64,000 bases of DNA from Helicobacter mustelae (lineage in GTDB: Bacteria; Campylobacterota; Campylobacteria; Campylobacterales; Helicobacteraceae): the NCBI RefSeq assembly GCF_900476215.1, contig NZ_LS483446.1, forward strand, positions 806,001 through 870,000. Direction: 5' to 3'. Made by a program: the position numbers and the translations under genes. The number at the start of each line of letters is the position of its first letter. The stretch's first letter is position 1. Below the pieces are notes generated by a model. The model saw only the letters and a list, made by a program, of their open reading frames with translations, ran no database searches and was not told the origin of the DNA. This document shows, in pieces, positions 1 to 9,492 of this stretch.

Positions 1-1049
1 CGCTCTGGATGGAGATTAAAACTCCCATACAAATTGGCCATCCTTTTGAATATTATGAAGATAAATACCGCCATGCCACTGCCCCAGAATGGGATGTGAG
101 GCTAGCACGAACCCAAAAAGAAGACACAGTTTCTACATCCCTCAAACATTGCTTTGAATTTTTTGCCCAAAAGATTGATGCTTCAGAGAGTTTGTGTGCT
201 TTTACAAGAAGCGCACTAGAAAAAGTGCAGAGCTATCATGCCATCCCAGCGCTCTTTTATGGGAGCAATTATAATGGCCTTTTTTCTGCACAGGTGGTAC
301 CAAATGATGAAAAAATCACCAAAAGCTATGGCAAAAAGATTTTTGCATTCCCAGATCGCATCTTGGAGATGATGCGCAACAAACCCAAGATGCAAATTAG
401 CTTTGAGACCTTTGGAAAGGCACGCATGCAGCGCTATTATGAGCTTATTTTACATCAAGAAAAGCTTTGGTATGAAATCTATAAAATCACGACTAATGGA
501 CATGAATATGGGCATATTTTGTGGATGGAGGAAGATACGCAGGTCAAAATGAATGCTTCTGGGATGTTTAAAAATATCGAAGAATTTAAAGCAACCTCAG
601 GCGGGCTCTGTGGATTTTTCTTGAGTAATAGGGGGGAGGGGGCATTATTCCAAGAAGTGCTATTTGATACCCTAATGCGCGCAGTAGGGCTTATTGCCTG
701 GAGGGAGCAAGATGAGGTATTGCCTTATTATTATGAGGGCTTGATGCATCTTTGCGGGGGATTTGATAGTGGGGTGCTAGATTTTGATAGAGATAGAAAA
801 GAGACGCGCTTGCAAATCCACTCCCAGGAGTTTCCAAGGCTTAGAGAATGGTATCTGGAGTATTATCAAAAGCTTGCCAAACATTATGCTGACAAAAAAG
901 ACGCCAAGATTTATGTAGATTTTTTTATCGAAGGAAAAGATCCCATTTCTAGGAAGTGCAGGGAATTTGTGCAATGGTATTGGGAGCAATATCAAAGCAT
1001 GGGCAGAGAATTGTGGCAAGGGGAATTTTTGAATCAGGGAGGGTTTTGA
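1..1049 (+). CDS. ciaB: CiaB-like (Campylobacter invasion antigen B) protein, 3' part
   Basis: The frame is open to the left edge, so the 346 residues from the ATG at 9 are probably only the C-terminal part of a longer protein (CiaB proteins are about 600 residues by my recollection). The visible part has a gluzincin-like motif, NGHEYGHILW, around residues 163-172, followed by an acidic stretch and EEFKATSGG. This pattern resembles CiaB-family proteins of Campylobacter and Helicobacter. In Campylobacter CiaB is described as an exported invasion factor; the HEXXH-type motif suggests a metallopeptidase fold, which is inference. The stop overlaps the next ATG (ATGA), so the small haem protein downstream is translationally coupled. 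The family call is from memory of motifs. Confidence 0.6.
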   Translation, partial: LWMEIKTPIQIGHPFEYYEDKYRHATAPEWDVRLARTQKEDTVSTSLKHCFEFFAQKIDASESLCAFTRSALEKVQSYHAIPALFYGSNYNGLFSAQVVPNDEKITKSYGKKIFAFPDRILEMMRNKPKMQISFETFGKARMQRYYELILHQEKLWYEIYKITTNGHEYGHILWMEEDTQVKMNASGMFKNIEEFKATSGGLCGFFLSNRGEGALFQEVLFDTLMRAVGLIAWREQDEVLPYYYEGLMHLCGGFDSGVLDFDRDRKETRLQIHSQEFPRLREWYLEYYQKLAKHYADKKDAKIYVDFFIEGKDPISRKCREFVQWYWEQYQSMGRELWQGEFLNQGGF

Positions 1050-1474
1050 TGAAAAATCTTGCTAGAGGAGTTGTGGTGGGGAGAATTTGTGCACTGCTTT
1101 TGTTTTTTGGGATCTTGCTGGCTGAGGATGGTCAGAATTTCCCAAATATCATGCTAGAGCTTGATAAGAGTAGCAAAAACATGCAGGATGCCTTTTTGAA
1201 GGATAATTATGAGCTCATAGAGATCCGTCAGCGTCAGATGAAGGCTGCGATAAAAGATCTCAAGTCCATACCTGTGCATTATTATCTCAATAGCAAGACC
1301 AAGGAATTTGAAAACATCGTGAATTTGCGCATCGTGCGCATCGATGAGGCCCTGGATCTCATGGGAAAGCAGCTGCAAAAAAGAAAAACCCAAGATGCCT
1401 TTGAGACATTTTTGAGTATCTTAAGGGAATGCAATGGCTGTCATGTGATCTTTCAAGGTCATACAGGGGAATAG
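1049..1474 (+). CDS. Small periplasmic c-type cytochrome-like protein
   Basis: This 141-residue protein has an N-terminal signal peptide (basic start, hydrophobic run ending near LLAED) and a single CxxCH haem-attachment motif (CNGCH) close to the C-terminus. The middle is predicted helical and charged. A C-terminal CxxCH after a helical body resembles the cytochrome c'/four-helix-bundle arrangement, so a periplasmic mono-haem protein is likely. The start chosen is the ATG at 1049, which overlaps the TGA of the upstream gene; an earlier in-frame start at 956 would lie inside that gene and would bury the signal peptide. The electron-transfer partner is unknown. Confidence 0.75.
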   Translation: MKNLARGVVVGRICALLLFFGILLAEDGQNFPNIMLELDKSSKNMQDAFLKDNYELIEIRQRQMKAAIKDLKSIPVHYYLNSKTKEFENIVNLRIVRIDEALDLMGKQLQKRKTQDAFETFLSILRECNGCHVIFQGHTGE

Positions 1475-1717
1475 CAGATTTAAGCTTGATTGAGGGGGCT
1501 TTGTGCGGGAAATTTGTGTGCGATTTTCTAGGAATTTGGGAGGCTATGCCACTGGATTCATGTGCAAAGTCCGCTGCCAAATCCATCTTGCGCAACTACT
1601 TGCTACAGCTTCTAGCACAAAGCAAAAAATCCTGTTTTCCCAATCCAAACATCCAAGTCAAAAACGCACCAAGCCCCTGTGCCCCCCCTCCAAAGTCATG
1701 CAATAGCTCTAATAGCC

Positions 1718-2821
1718 TTAGTGGGAGTAGGAGTGATCTTCTGTAGGTTGGATGTTTTTGTTGTTTGCAAGTTTTTGGGTCTCTACCTTGTGGAGAAATG
1801 CAATCAATGTATCTGCCATTTTCATATAGGATTTGGCACTCACAGACTCTGGCTCAAAAAATACGATGGGCCTTCCGCTGTCTCCACTCTCGCGGATCTT
1901 TGCCTCCAGGGGGATCTGTGCTAGAAGTGTGGTCTTGTATGTATCAGCAAGGTCCTTGCTCGCACCCTTGCCAAAAATATCACTTTCCACCCCGCAATTA
2001 CCGCAGATAAAGCCACTCATATTCTCCACAATCCCAGCAATGGGAACATCGAGCTTTTGAAACATATCCAGGCTTCTCATGCTATCATCTAGGCTCACGC
2101 GCTGTGGAGTGGTCACAGTGATCCCAGCGCTCACTGGTACGCTTTGAGCAAGGGTGAGTTGTGCATCTCCTGTGCCTGGGGGCATGTCAATCACTAGGAC
2201 ATCTAGCTCACTCCAAATCACATCTGTGAGTAATTGTTGGATGGCACGCATGATCATCGGGCCCCGCCAGATGAGACTTTGGCCTTCTTCATAGAGGATG
2301 CCCATACTAATCATTTCCACCCCATAGGCCTTGATGGGATAGAGTTTCTTGCCGCTCGCATCCACTTCTGGTTTTTGGGTGTTGAGGCCCAGCATCCTTG
2401 GGATATTGGGGCCATAAATGTCAGCATCAAGCAGGCCTACTTTTTTTCCTTGTTGTGCTAGAGCGATGGCAAGATTCACGCTCGTAGTGCTTTTCCCTAC
2501 ACCTCCTTTGCCACTGCTAATCATGACAAAGTGCTGGATTTGAGGAGCGATATTCTTGGTGGTACTTTTTTGCTCAGGTGTTTGTGGAGTCTTAATATCA
2601 AGTTGCAATTTAGCAATTCCAATATTGCGGATTTTTTCATGGATTTCCCTATCAAGTCTATGGATCACCTCAGGGCTATTGCTAGGGATCTCGATACGTA
2701 GAGCCAGGGCATCATTATGCAAAGTAATGTCTTTGACAAAGCCAAAAGTTACGATGTCTTTTTGAAAATTGGGATAAATGATGGTTTTTAGAGTTTGTAG
2801 CACATTCTCTTGGGTAAGCAT
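1718..2821 (-). CDS. mrp: Mrp/NBP35 (ApbC) family Fe-S cluster carrier ATPase
   Basis: This 367-residue cytosolic protein belongs to the Mrp/ApbC family of P-loop ATPases that bind and deliver Fe-S clusters. An N-terminal DUF59-like domain (residues about 1-75) precedes the deviant Walker [11 protein letters not shown] at 103-112, the switch region [12 protein letters not shown] near 132-142, DMPPGTGD near 212-219 and the CxxC pair C273/C276 expected to hold the cluster. The start at 2821 matches the usual family N-terminus; the frame extends upstream to 2944 but that part overlaps the divergent PhoH promoter region. It is transcribed divergently from the PIN-PhoH gene. Confidence 0.93.
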   Translation of the reverse strand: MLTQENVLQTLKTIIYPNFQKDIVTFGFVKDITLHNDALALRIEIPSNSPEVIHRLDREIHEKIRNIGIAKLQLDIKTPQTPEQKSTTKNIAPQIQHFVMISSGKGGVGKSTTSVNLAIALAQQGKKVGLLDADIYGPNIPRMLGLNTQKPEVDASGKKLYPIKAYGVEMISMGILYEEGQSLIWRGPMIMRAIQQLLTDVIWSELDVLVIDMPPGTGDAQLTLAQSVPVSAGITVTTPQRVSLDDSMRSLDMFQKLDVPIAGIVENMSGFICGNCGVESDIFGKGASKDLADTYKTTLLAQIPLEAKIRESGDSGRPIVFFEPESVSAKSYMKMADTLIAFLHKVETQKLANNKNIQPTEDHSYSH

Positions 2822-2882
2822 TGTTGATTTCCTTAGTTTTTTTCTAAACTCTGCAAGGAGAGTCTTTGCGCGGGAATTGTAA

Positions 2883-2888
2883 TATAAT
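2883..2888 (+). promoter_or_regulatory. -10 box for PIN-PhoH gene
   Basis: A perfect TATAAT lies 28 bases upstream of the proposed TTG start at 2916, in the short divergent region between mrp and the PhoH gene. Helicobacter vegetative promoters often have a strong -10 and a weak -35, which fits here. Inference from position and match only. Confidence 0.55.
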
Positions 2889-2915
2889 AAAGCAAAAATT
2901 GAGCAGGAGCATGAT

Positions 2916-4310
2916 TTGAGTGGAGTTTTGCTAGATACCTCCATTATCCTGGATGATGTGGAGAATGTTTGCTATGTTTTTCAAAGCTATGAAAAGCAGA
3001 TTTTTATTAGCGACATTGTTATTGAAGAACTCGATAGACACAAGAATTTTGATAATCAAAATGGTTATTTTGCCAGGGAGTTTTTTCGTTGCATTAAAGA
3101 GGAAAATGCTCCTATATATGAGGGTGCTCCTCCCATGCAGGGGGATTTTTTCAAAGTCGTATTATTTGAAAAAAATTCCCTCCAAATTCCCATCATCCTC
3201 ATCCACCGCCAAAAATATCGCACTTCCACTCAAGAATATGGTCTCAATGATAGCAAGATCGCAGAGATTGCCCAAGATTATCATTTCACTCTTTTGAGCA
3301 ATGATATCGCTCTCAAAATCCGTCTGCTAGCGCGCGGAGTGGAAAGCAAATCTCTCTATCGCGACCGCGTGGAGGATCCTAAAAAAATTGACTTTTGGCA
3401 GAGATTTTCCATCCACAAAGAAGAAAACATGCAAGAGGCTCTCTCTCAAGATCCGCAATTTTTGCAGATGAGCAATTGGGGATTAATTGAAATCGCAGAA
3501 AAAGATAGCACAGGTTCTAGTAGTTATTTGACCGGCAGGAAATTCTATGGGATCAAAAATAATGGCAAGTTAGAATTATTGAATTTTGATGAGATCCTCA
3601 AAAGCACCCAGCCCTATATTTTACCCATGAATCTGGAGCAGAAAATGCTTTATGCACTGCTTATTCACCCTCAAAATACCATTACAATTGTGAGTGGATC
3701 TACGGGCAGTGGCAAGACATTAATGGCATTGCAAGCAGGCATTCATCTGGTCAAAAACAAGGTTGTTGATGGGATTTTGTATCTGCGCAACACTGTAACT
3801 GCCAATGATAGCGCTGCTGAGCTTGGCTATCGCAAGGGAGATGAACAGCAAAAATTGCATTATTTTATGTATCCGCTTTTTAGTGCAGTGAATTTCACTA
3901 TTCACACTTTGCAGGCCCAGTCTCTAGCTAAGCGCATCGAATATCGCGGGGAGGTCAACACATTAGAAAAAGAAGATGCTACAGAGTATTTTTTGCAAAA
4001 GCACAAAATTGAGGTCATTGACATCGCCCATGCACGCGGCATCACCATCAGCAACAAATTTGTGATTTTTGATGAAGTGCAAAATGCCTCCAATGCTACG
4101 CTAAAGCTCATTGGTACGAGGATTGGAGAGAATTCTCGCATCTGTTTTTTGGGGGATTGGAAGCAAATTGATCATCCTTTTTTGTCCAAATTTCGCAATG
4201 GCGCAGTGAGTTTATTGCAAAAGGCATTGAGCAAAGATGGCATTGCTGGCATAAAGCTCAAACAAGTGATTCGCAGTGAGGTAGCGACATTTTTTGAAGA
4301 AAATTTCTAG
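2916..4310 (+). CDS. PIN domain-PhoH family ATPase fusion
   Basis: A 464-residue two-domain protein. Residues 1-130 form a PIN ribonuclease-like domain: LLDTSII near the start gives the first acidic residue, VIEELDRHK the second, and LLSNDIALK the third. The C-terminal half is a PhoH-type P-loop ATPase with Walker A GSTGSGKT near residues 261-268 and Walker [12 protein letters not shown] near 381-391. This PIN-PhoH architecture is common in bacteria and is linked to RNA metabolism, with helicase-like and nuclease activity proposed. The start is a TTG at 2916 preceded by AGGAG (2905-2909); no better ATG is in frame. The gene appears monocistronic and convergent with the YgjP-like gene. Confidence 0.9.
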   Translation: MSGVLLDTSIILDDVENVCYVFQSYEKQIFISDIVIEELDRHKNFDNQNGYFAREFFRCIKEENAPIYEGAPPMQGDFFKVVLFEKNSLQIPIILIHRQKYRTSTQEYGLNDSKIAEIAQDYHFTLLSNDIALKIRLLARGVESKSLYRDRVEDPKKIDFWQRFSIHKEENMQEALSQDPQFLQMSNWGLIEIAEKDSTGSSSYLTGRKFYGIKNNGKLELLNFDEILKSTQPYILPMNLEQKMLYALLIHPQNTITIVSGSTGSGKTLMALQAGIHLVKNKVVDGILYLRNTVTANDSAAELGYRKGDEQQKLHYFMYPLFSAVNFTIHTLQAQSLAKRIEYRGEVNTLEKEDATEYFLQKHKIEVIDIAHARGITISNKFVIFDEVQNASNATLKLIGTRIGENSRICFLGDWKQIDHPFLSKFRNGAVSLLQKALSKDGIAGIKLKQVIRSEVATFFEENF

Positions 4311-4571
4311 GATTTTTTCAGCGGAAGTTTTGCTGTAGTTACCTCTGTCTGCACCCTTGTATCCACCTAAAAGATCAGTGGTTTGGTAGCTTTTGTGGGG
4401 TTTTACAGCGCGGCGGGGTATTTTGTGTTTTTGATTCTTATGCGTGGCTCTTATTTCCTTGATGAGGGTAGGGTGTGAGGGAGAATAAGCTAGGCAAGAT
4501 AAAGCTTGAAGTTTTGAGATGATATGGCACTCAAAGGCATCCAAAAATCTAGCTAGATTTTTGGGATTCAT
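4212..4571 (-). CDS. Possible small basic protein, unrecognised
   Basis: The 238-base gap between the convergent PIN-PhoH and YgjP genes is covered by a minus-strand frame that begins inside the 3' end of the YgjP gene (ATG at 4571, or 4583) and runs into the 3' end of the PhoH gene. The part lying in the gap is hydrophilic and rich in Lys, Arg, His and Tyr (for example RRAVKPHKSYQTTDLLGGYK), unlike random translation of this sequence. The last 33 or so codons are antisense to PhoH and there is no clear Shine-Dalgarno. It could be a real small gene, a decayed gene, or chance. No family is recognised. Confidence 0.25.
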   Translation of the reverse strand: MNPKNLARFLDAFECHIISKLQALSCLAYSPSHPTLIKEIRATHKNQKHKIPRRAVKPHKSYQTTDLLGGYKGADRGNYSKTSAEKILEIFFKKCRYLTANHLFELYASNAIFAQCLLQ

Positions 4572-5184
4572 AGTAATGCTCATAAAAAAGCACATACAGC
4601 CCCATTTGCTCTTTAAAAATCCTGCGCGCATCCCTATGATCCCTACAAAACTGCCCCACAAAATCCCAGAATTTTTTACTGTGATTTTTGTGCAAAATGT
4701 GAGCGAGTTCGTGGATCACAACAGAATCGATGAGAGAAATGGGGGCAAAAACAAGCAGAATCGAAAAACTTAGGTCGTTTTTGTAATTGCAGCTCCCTAG
4801 GATTTTTTTGTTAGATCGGATGGAGATTTTTTGCGGGGAGACCTGCATCTTTGCTGCCCAGTGTCCTACGCGCTCTTTTAGCATCTCTAGCAAGATTTTT
4901 CTAAGTAACTCTATGCTTTTGTATTCAGAGACTTCGCGCCAATCCCCAAATATAGGAACTTGCTGGGGATGAGCGCGCAGGATGTCTTCTTGTTTTTGCT
5001 GGGTTTGTAGGATTTTTTTTAGGGATTTCTCAATCCAAGGAGCAAATTTAATTAAAAGCGCTTTGATTTGGTTTTGGTCATAGGTCATGGGCACAGAAAT
5101 ATGCAGGCTTAAATCCCCTTTGATGGCCAGCCTGATGCTTTTGATTTTTTTTCTCCTATGGATTTCTATATTCTGGGGTTTCAT
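4549..5184 (-). CDS. YgjP/WLM-type (DUF45) zinc metallopeptidase
   Basis: A 211-residue cytosolic protein with the family pattern: an N-terminal beta-rich part (R/K-rich start, SLHISVP), a central helical part, LGSCNYKNDLSF near 129-140, and the zinc site HELAH at 158-162 with a third histidine at H168 in KNHSKKFW. It therefore belongs to the YgjP-like (SprT-related) metal-dependent hydrolases, whose cellular substrate is unknown. In the usual family motif the GSC element is preceded by a tryptophan; here it is ILGSC. The gene is divergent from rplI, with only about 50 bases between the starts. Confidence 0.88.
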   Translation of the reverse strand: MKPQNIEIHRRKKIKSIRLAIKGDLSLHISVPMTYDQNQIKALLIKFAPWIEKSLKKILQTQQKQEDILRAHPQQVPIFGDWREVSEYKSIELLRKILLEMLKERVGHWAAKMQVSPQKISIRSNKKILGSCNYKNDLSFSILLVFAPISLIDSVVIHELAHILHKNHSKKFWDFVGQFCRDHRDARRIFKEQMGLYVLFYEHYYESQKSS

Positions 5185-5203
5185 TTTTTTGTCTTTTCTT
5201 TGC

Positions 5204-5209
5204 TAGAAT
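5204..5209 (+). promoter_or_regulatory. Extended -10 promoter for rplI-hslVU-era operon
   Basis: TAGAAT preceded by TGC (an extended -10) lies 28 bases before the rplI start. The box sits in an imperfect palindrome, TGCTA...TAGCA. It would drive rplI and the tightly spaced hslV, hslU and era downstream. Positional inference. Confidence 0.5.
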
Positions 5210-5236
5210 TTTAGCACATTGAAAAAAGGATGAAAA

Positions 5237-5686
5237 ATGAAGGTTTTGCTCTTAGAAAATGTCAAGGGGTTGGGCGTAATAGGCGATATCTGCGAAGTCA
5301 AAGATGGATATGGACAGAATTTCCTCATCGCAAAGGGCAAGGCAAAACACGCAACCAATGAAGTAATTAGAAAACATCAGGCTCAAATGCGAAAAGAGGC
5401 AGAAATCCATGCGTTAGAGCTTGCGGAAAAAAAACAATTCATCCAAACACTTAGCGGTATTACTGTGAGTATCAGCAAAAAAGTCGGTGCAAATGATGCG
5501 CTATTTGGGGCAATCACAAAAGAGGAGATCGCAGAATCCCTGCATTCTCAGCACAATTTAGAGCTCAATAAAAAAGACATCGAGATCAAGCATCCCATCA
5601 AGAATTTGGGCAGCCATGAGGTGGAGGTTAAGCTTGGGGATGGAATTTCTGGCGTACTCAAGCTTGAAGTAGTTGCACAAGGGTGA
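5237..5686 (+). CDS. rplI: 50S ribosomal protein bL9
   Basis: 149 residues, the normal length for bL9, a 23S rRNA-binding protein of the large subunit that extends from the L1 side. The N-terminal domain carries the family signature ([17 protein letters not shown], then [16 protein letters not shown]), followed by a long central helix rich in Glu/Lys/Ala and a C-terminal domain with [20 protein letters not shown]. An AAGGA Shine-Dalgarno precedes the ATG. It is the first gene of a run with hslV, hslU, era and csd6, the same order as in H. pylori. Confidence 0.98.
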   Translation: MKVLLLENVKGLGVIGDICEVKDGYGQNFLIAKGKAKHATNEVIRKHQAQMRKEAEIHALELAEKKQFIQTLSGITVSISKKVGANDALFGAITKEEIAESLHSQHNLELNKKDIEIKHPIKNLGSHEVEVKLGDGISGVLKLEVVAQG

Positions 5687-5691
5687 GGGAG

Positions 5692-6237
5692 ATGTTTGAA
5701 GCAACTACCATATTGGGCTATAGAGGGGAATATGAAGGCAAGAAATATGCCATTGTCGGCGGGGATGGGCAGGTGACTTTTGGGAATTGTGTGCTCAAAA
5801 GCAATGCCACTAAGATTCGTAAACTCTACAACAATAGGATTTTAAGTGGCTTTGCAGGCAGCACCGCAGATGCCTTTTGGCTGTTTGATATGTTTGAGCA
5901 GATTTTGGAAAACAAAAAAGGGGATTTGGTGCGCGGTGTGCTGGAATTTAGCAAGCTGTGGAGGAAGGATAAATATCTGCGCAAGCTTGAGGCGATGATG
6001 ATTGTATTAGATAAGGATCATATTTTTATTCTCAGTGGAACGGGCGATGTGGTCGAGCCTGAGGACAACAAAATTGCCTCCATTGGCAGTGGTGGAAATT
6101 ATGCGCTAAGTGCAGCTAGAGCGCTAGATCGCTTTACTTCTCTCCATCCACGTGAGCTTGTGCAAAATGCTTTGAATATTGCTGGTGAAATTTGTATTTA
6201 TACGAATACCAATATCAAGATTTTGGAGCTAGAATGA
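5692..6237 (+). CDS. hslV: ATP-dependent protease proteolytic subunit HslV
   Basis: HslV is the peptidase ring of the HslUV (ClpQY) protease in the cytosol. The sequence begins [14 protein letters not shown]; in the family a short propeptide is removed to expose an N-terminal threonine nucleophile, here the first Thr of ATTI. The conserved [10 protein letters not shown] and [21 protein letters not shown] elements are present and the length of 181 residues is typical. A GTG at 5683 is in frame, but the ATG at 5692 with GAGG just upstream gives the standard N-terminus. The gene starts six bases after the rplI stop, and its own stop overlaps the hslU start (ATGA). Confidence 0.97.
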   Translation: MFEATTILGYRGEYEGKKYAIVGGDGQVTFGNCVLKSNATKIRKLYNNRILSGFAGSTADAFWLFDMFEQILENKKGDLVRGVLEFSKLWRKDKYLRKLEAMMIVLDKDHIFILSGTGDVVEPEDNKIASIGSGGNYALSAARALDRFTSLHPRELVQNALNIAGEICIYTNTNIKILELE

Positions 6238-7565
6238 ATCAGCAAAGCATGACACCAAGGGAAATAACCAGGCATCTAGATGAGTATATCATTGGGCAGG
6301 ATGAGGCCAAGAGGGCCATTGCTATTGCACTGAGGAATCGTTATCGTCGCTTGCAGCTTGATGAGAAAATCCGCGAAGAGGTCACACCCAAAAACATTAT
6401 GATGATCGGATCTACGGGTGTAGGGAAAACAGAGATCGCGCGCAGAATGGCCAAAATGATGAATTTGCCATTTGTGAAAGTAGAGGCGAGTAAATACACA
6501 GAAGTGGGTTTTGTGGGGAGGGATGTGGAGTCTATGGTGCGCGATCTTGTGAGTGCTAGCATCCATCTTGTGGAGAGTGAATGTCGCCAAAGCGCACAAA
6601 CTCAAATCCAAGAATACATCCTTCAAAAGATCACAAGAATCTTGATGCCTCCACTCCCAGACACCATCACCCAAGAGAAAAAAGAAGAATACACCCAGAG
6701 CTTTGAGAAAATGTACCAAAAGGTGAAAAATGGGGCGATGGATCATGTCAAAATAGAAATTGAGATTCAAAAAAGGCTGTTAGAAAATGACAATAACATG
6801 CCTCCTGAGCTTATCAAAGTCCAAGAGAGTATCATCAAGGTGCTCAGCAAAAACCAAGAAATGATAAAAAAAGAAATGACCATAAAAGAAGCCAAGATTG
6901 CACTACAAGAAGAGGCTAGCGAGAGAATTTTGGATATGGAAAAAATCAAAACCGAGGCCTTGGAGCGTGCCCAAACAAGTGGGATTATTTTCATCGATGA
7001 AATCGATAAGGTCGCTGTTGGAAGCAGGGATGGATCAAGACAAGATCCCAGCAAAGAGGGCGTACAGCGGGATTTGTTACCCATCGTAGAGGGTAGCATG
7101 GTGAATAGCAAATATGGTGCGATCAAAACTGATCACATTTTATTCATCGCTGCAGGAGCATTCCACCTAAGCAAGCCCAGCGACCTCATCCCAGAGCTGC
7201 AGGGGAGATTTCCCATCCGCGTGGAACTAGATTCTCTAAGTGAGGAAGTGATGTATCAAATCCTCACTCAGACAAAAACCTCCATTATTAAGCAGTATCA
7301 GGCATTGCTTAGCACAGAGGATGTAAATCTAGTCTTTGAGGATGATGCACTAAGAGAGTTAGCTAGGCTTTCTTACCATGCCAACCAAAAAAACGAAGAC
7401 ATCGGCGCGCGCAGGCTGCACACCACGATGGAGAGGGTATTAGAAGAGATTAGCTTTGATGCGGATTTGCATGCTGGCAAAACCTACACCATCACCAAAA
7501 ATCACATCCAAGAAAAATTAGAAAATCTTGTAGAAAACACAGATCTGGCAAAATACATCCTTTGA
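6234..7565 (+). CDS. hslU: ATP-dependent protease ATPase subunit HslU
   Basis: HslU is the AAA+ unfoldase that feeds substrates to HslV. The 443-residue product starts [11 protein letters not shown], has Walker A GSTGVGKT at 59-66, the pore-region [17 protein letters not shown], a long charged intermediate (I) domain at about 110-235, Walker B IIFIDEID near 250-257, and the C-terminal [12 protein letters not shown] tail that inserts into HslV. The ATG at 6234 overlaps the hslV stop, so the two subunits are translationally coupled. The frame runs upstream to 6192 within hslV and is not needed. Confidence 0.98.
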   Translation: MNQQSMTPREITRHLDEYIIGQDEAKRAIAIALRNRYRRLQLDEKIREEVTPKNIMMIGSTGVGKTEIARRMAKMMNLPFVKVEASKYTEVGFVGRDVESMVRDLVSASIHLVESECRQSAQTQIQEYILQKITRILMPPLPDTITQEKKEEYTQSFEKMYQKVKNGAMDHVKIEIEIQKRLLENDNNMPPELIKVQESIIKVLSKNQEMIKKEMTIKEAKIALQEEASERILDMEKIKTEALERAQTSGIIFIDEIDKVAVGSRDGSRQDPSKEGVQRDLLPIVEGSMVNSKYGAIKTDHILFIAAGAFHLSKPSDLIPELQGRFPIRVELDSLSEEVMYQILTQTKTSIIKQYQALLSTEDVNLVFEDDALRELARLSYHANQKNEDIGARRLHTTMERVLEEISFDADLHAGKTYTITKNHIQEKLENLVENTDLAKYIL

Positions 7566-7567
7566 AG

Positions 7568-8482
7568 ATGCAGACAAATGAGCAGACGCGGTGTGGATAT
7601 GTAGGTGTGATCGGCAAGCCCAATGTAGGCAAAAGCACCTTTCTCAATAAAATTATAGGCCAGCAGATCGCATTAGTCTCTCACAAAGCCAATGCTACGA
7701 GAAAAAGAATGAATTTCATCATTCCTTTTGAGGAGGATGGAATCCAAAGTCAGATCATTTTTGTGGATACTCCCGGGCTTTATGAGGGCGCAAAATTACT
7801 CAATGTCTTCATGCTCAAAGAGGCTATGAGAGCGCATCAAGAAAGCGATTTGATTTTGTTTATCATCAGTGCCACCGATCCTTATGCGCGCCAGACTTAT
7901 GAGGAATTTTTAGCCTTTAATGCAAATAAACCTCACATCATTTTGCTCAATAAGATTGATCTCATTGATAAAAAAAAGCTTTTATCCCTGCTAGATTCCT
8001 ACCAATGCCATCAGGACAAATTTCTAGCCATCATTCCCTTTAGCGCCAAAAAAGATGAGGATTTTTCTGCGTTACTTAGAGTCATTCATCATTATCTTCC
8101 TAAGTCGCCCTTTTTGTTTGACATGAATCAGCTCACAGATCACAAGATGCGTGATATTTACAAGGAATTGATTCGCGAGAGTCTGTTTGATTTTTTGAGC
8201 GAGGAGCTGCCCTATGAGAGTGAAGTTGTGATAGAAAAAGTGATAGAGGGGGATCTGTTTGAGAAAATTTTTGCTAAAATTTTCGTCGAAAAAGAAAGCC
8301 AAAAATCGATGGTTATTGGCAGGAATGCAAGCACCATCAAGCGCATTGGCAGACATTCTCGAGAAAAGATTGAACACTTAACAGAAAAAAAGATATTTTT
8401 GCAATTGAATGTTTTTGTGCAAAAATCTTGGAGCAAACAAAAAGACAAACTCAAAAATTTTGGTTATGACATAGATGACTAG
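7568..8482 (+). CDS. era: GTPase Era
   Basis: Era is a ribosome-associated GTPase that helps mature 16S rRNA and the 30S subunit. The 304-residue protein has G1 GKPNVGKS at 16-23, G3 DTPG in FVDTPGLYEG, G4 NKID in LLNKIDLID, and a C-terminal KH domain (VIGRNASTIKRIGRHSR) that binds the 16S 3' end. The ATG at 7568 is preferred to the in-frame TTG at 7562, which overlaps the hslU stop. Length and domain order are normal. It lies between hslU and csd6, as in H. pylori. Confidence 0.97.
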   Translation: MQTNEQTRCGYVGVIGKPNVGKSTFLNKIIGQQIALVSHKANATRKRMNFIIPFEEDGIQSQIIFVDTPGLYEGAKLLNVFMLKEAMRAHQESDLILFIISATDPYARQTYEEFLAFNANKPHIILLNKIDLIDKKKLLSLLDSYQCHQDKFLAIIPFSAKKDEDFSALLRVIHHYLPKSPFLFDMNQLTDHKMRDIYKELIRESLFDFLSEELPYESEVVIEKVIEGDLFEKIFAKIFVEKESQKSMVIGRNASTIKRIGRHSREKIEHLTEKKIFLQLNVFVQKSWSKQKDKLKNFGYDIDD

Positions 8483-8493
8483 AAGGGACTAGG

Positions 8494-9489
8494 ATGCTAA
8501 AGAAACTTTCATTAATTTTTTTGCTTTTTTCCTTGGGATTTAGTACGGAAAATAGCTTGGTGGAGATCGTGCAAAATTACCGCCACAACGGGATAGAGTC
8601 CACCAGGCAGATTTTAGATAAAGTTTTGGAAAAAGAGAGTTTTTGGATGGAGGTTTTGGGGAATCAAGATACGGATTTTGGCTACTATGAAGGCGCTAAT
8701 TTTCTCTTTCTTTTCAACAAAGATAATGCCAGTCTCATTCTCTACAAGATAGAAAACGGCCATCTTACGCAGCTGCAGCAAACAAATGCCATCATGGGCA
8801 TAGGAGGAGGGGCCAAGCAAAAAAAGGGTGATAAGGTCACGCCCATTGGGGTGTATAATTTTGTAGAATTGCTTGAAAAGCTCGATCCATACTATGGCCC
8901 CATGGCATTTGCCACCAACTATCCCAACACCTATGACAATCTTTTAAATCGTACAGGATCTGGAATCTGGCTGCATGGCCTGCCTCTCAATGGCGATCGT
9001 AAAGACCAAAATACCAAGGGTTGCATCGCGGTAGAAAATAACCTCATCCAAGAATTTAACAAAACCATCGATTATAAAAAAACCCTGCTTCTCTCCTATG
9101 ACAAGGATCTGCCAAAAGCAGAAAAAAAGGATCTCGCACTCATTCTCTCTATGCTCTATCAGTGGAAAGATGCCTGGGTGCATAATGACATCAAGCGCTA
9201 CCTGGGATTTTATGCGCCAGACTTCAAAAAAGCAGATGGTTCCTCGTTGGCTAAGTTCAGCGCCTACAAAACCAGAGTCTTCAACAAGAAAGAAGAAAAA
9301 AGCATTCGATTCTATGATATTGATGTCGTGCCCTATCCCAATATTGAGGGGAAGCAGCTTTTTCGCGTGACTTTTTTACAGCATTACACTGCCTACAAAA
9401 ACAAATCCATGACCTACAACTCTAAAGACAGCAAAGAGCTCTATGTCCAAATCCATGACAACAAGGCTTCTATTTTTATCGAAAAATAA
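8494..9489 (+). CDS. csd6: Peptidoglycan L,D-carboxypeptidase Csd6 (YkuD fold)
   Basis: 331 residues with a signal peptide (KKLSLIFLLFSLGFS) and a YkuD-type catalytic segment: His161 in GIWLHGLPLN and Cys177 in TKGCIAV. Length, motif spacing and position directly after era match Csd6 of H. pylori (HP0518), a periplasmic enzyme that trims muropeptide tripeptides to dipeptides and is required for helical cell shape; a role in flagellin glycan state has also been reported there. The C-terminal third resembles an NTF2-like pocket domain. The accessory HEPN-KAP insert begins immediately after its stop codon. Confidence 0.93.
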   Translation: MLKKLSLIFLLFSLGFSTENSLVEIVQNYRHNGIESTRQILDKVLEKESFWMEVLGNQDTDFGYYEGANFLFLFNKDNASLILYKIENGHLTQLQQTNAIMGIGGGAKQKKGDKVTPIGVYNFVELLEKLDPYYGPMAFATNYPNTYDNLLNRTGSGIWLHGLPLNGDRKDQNTKGCIAVENNLIQEFNKTIDYKKTLLLSYDKDLPKAEKKDLALILSMLYQWKDAWVHNDIKRYLGFYAPDFKKADGSSLAKFSAYKTRVFNKKEEKSIRFYDIDVVPYPNIEGKQLFRVTFLQHYTAYKNKSMTYNSKDSKELYVQIHDNKASIFIEK

Positions 9490-9492
9490 GCC

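Noticed and set aside
1429-1746. 105-codon plus-strand frame after the haem protein
   Set aside because: Starts inside the upstream gene in another frame and overlaps mrp antisense; Ser/Pro/Cys-rich text without protein features. I see nothing definite in 1475-1717.
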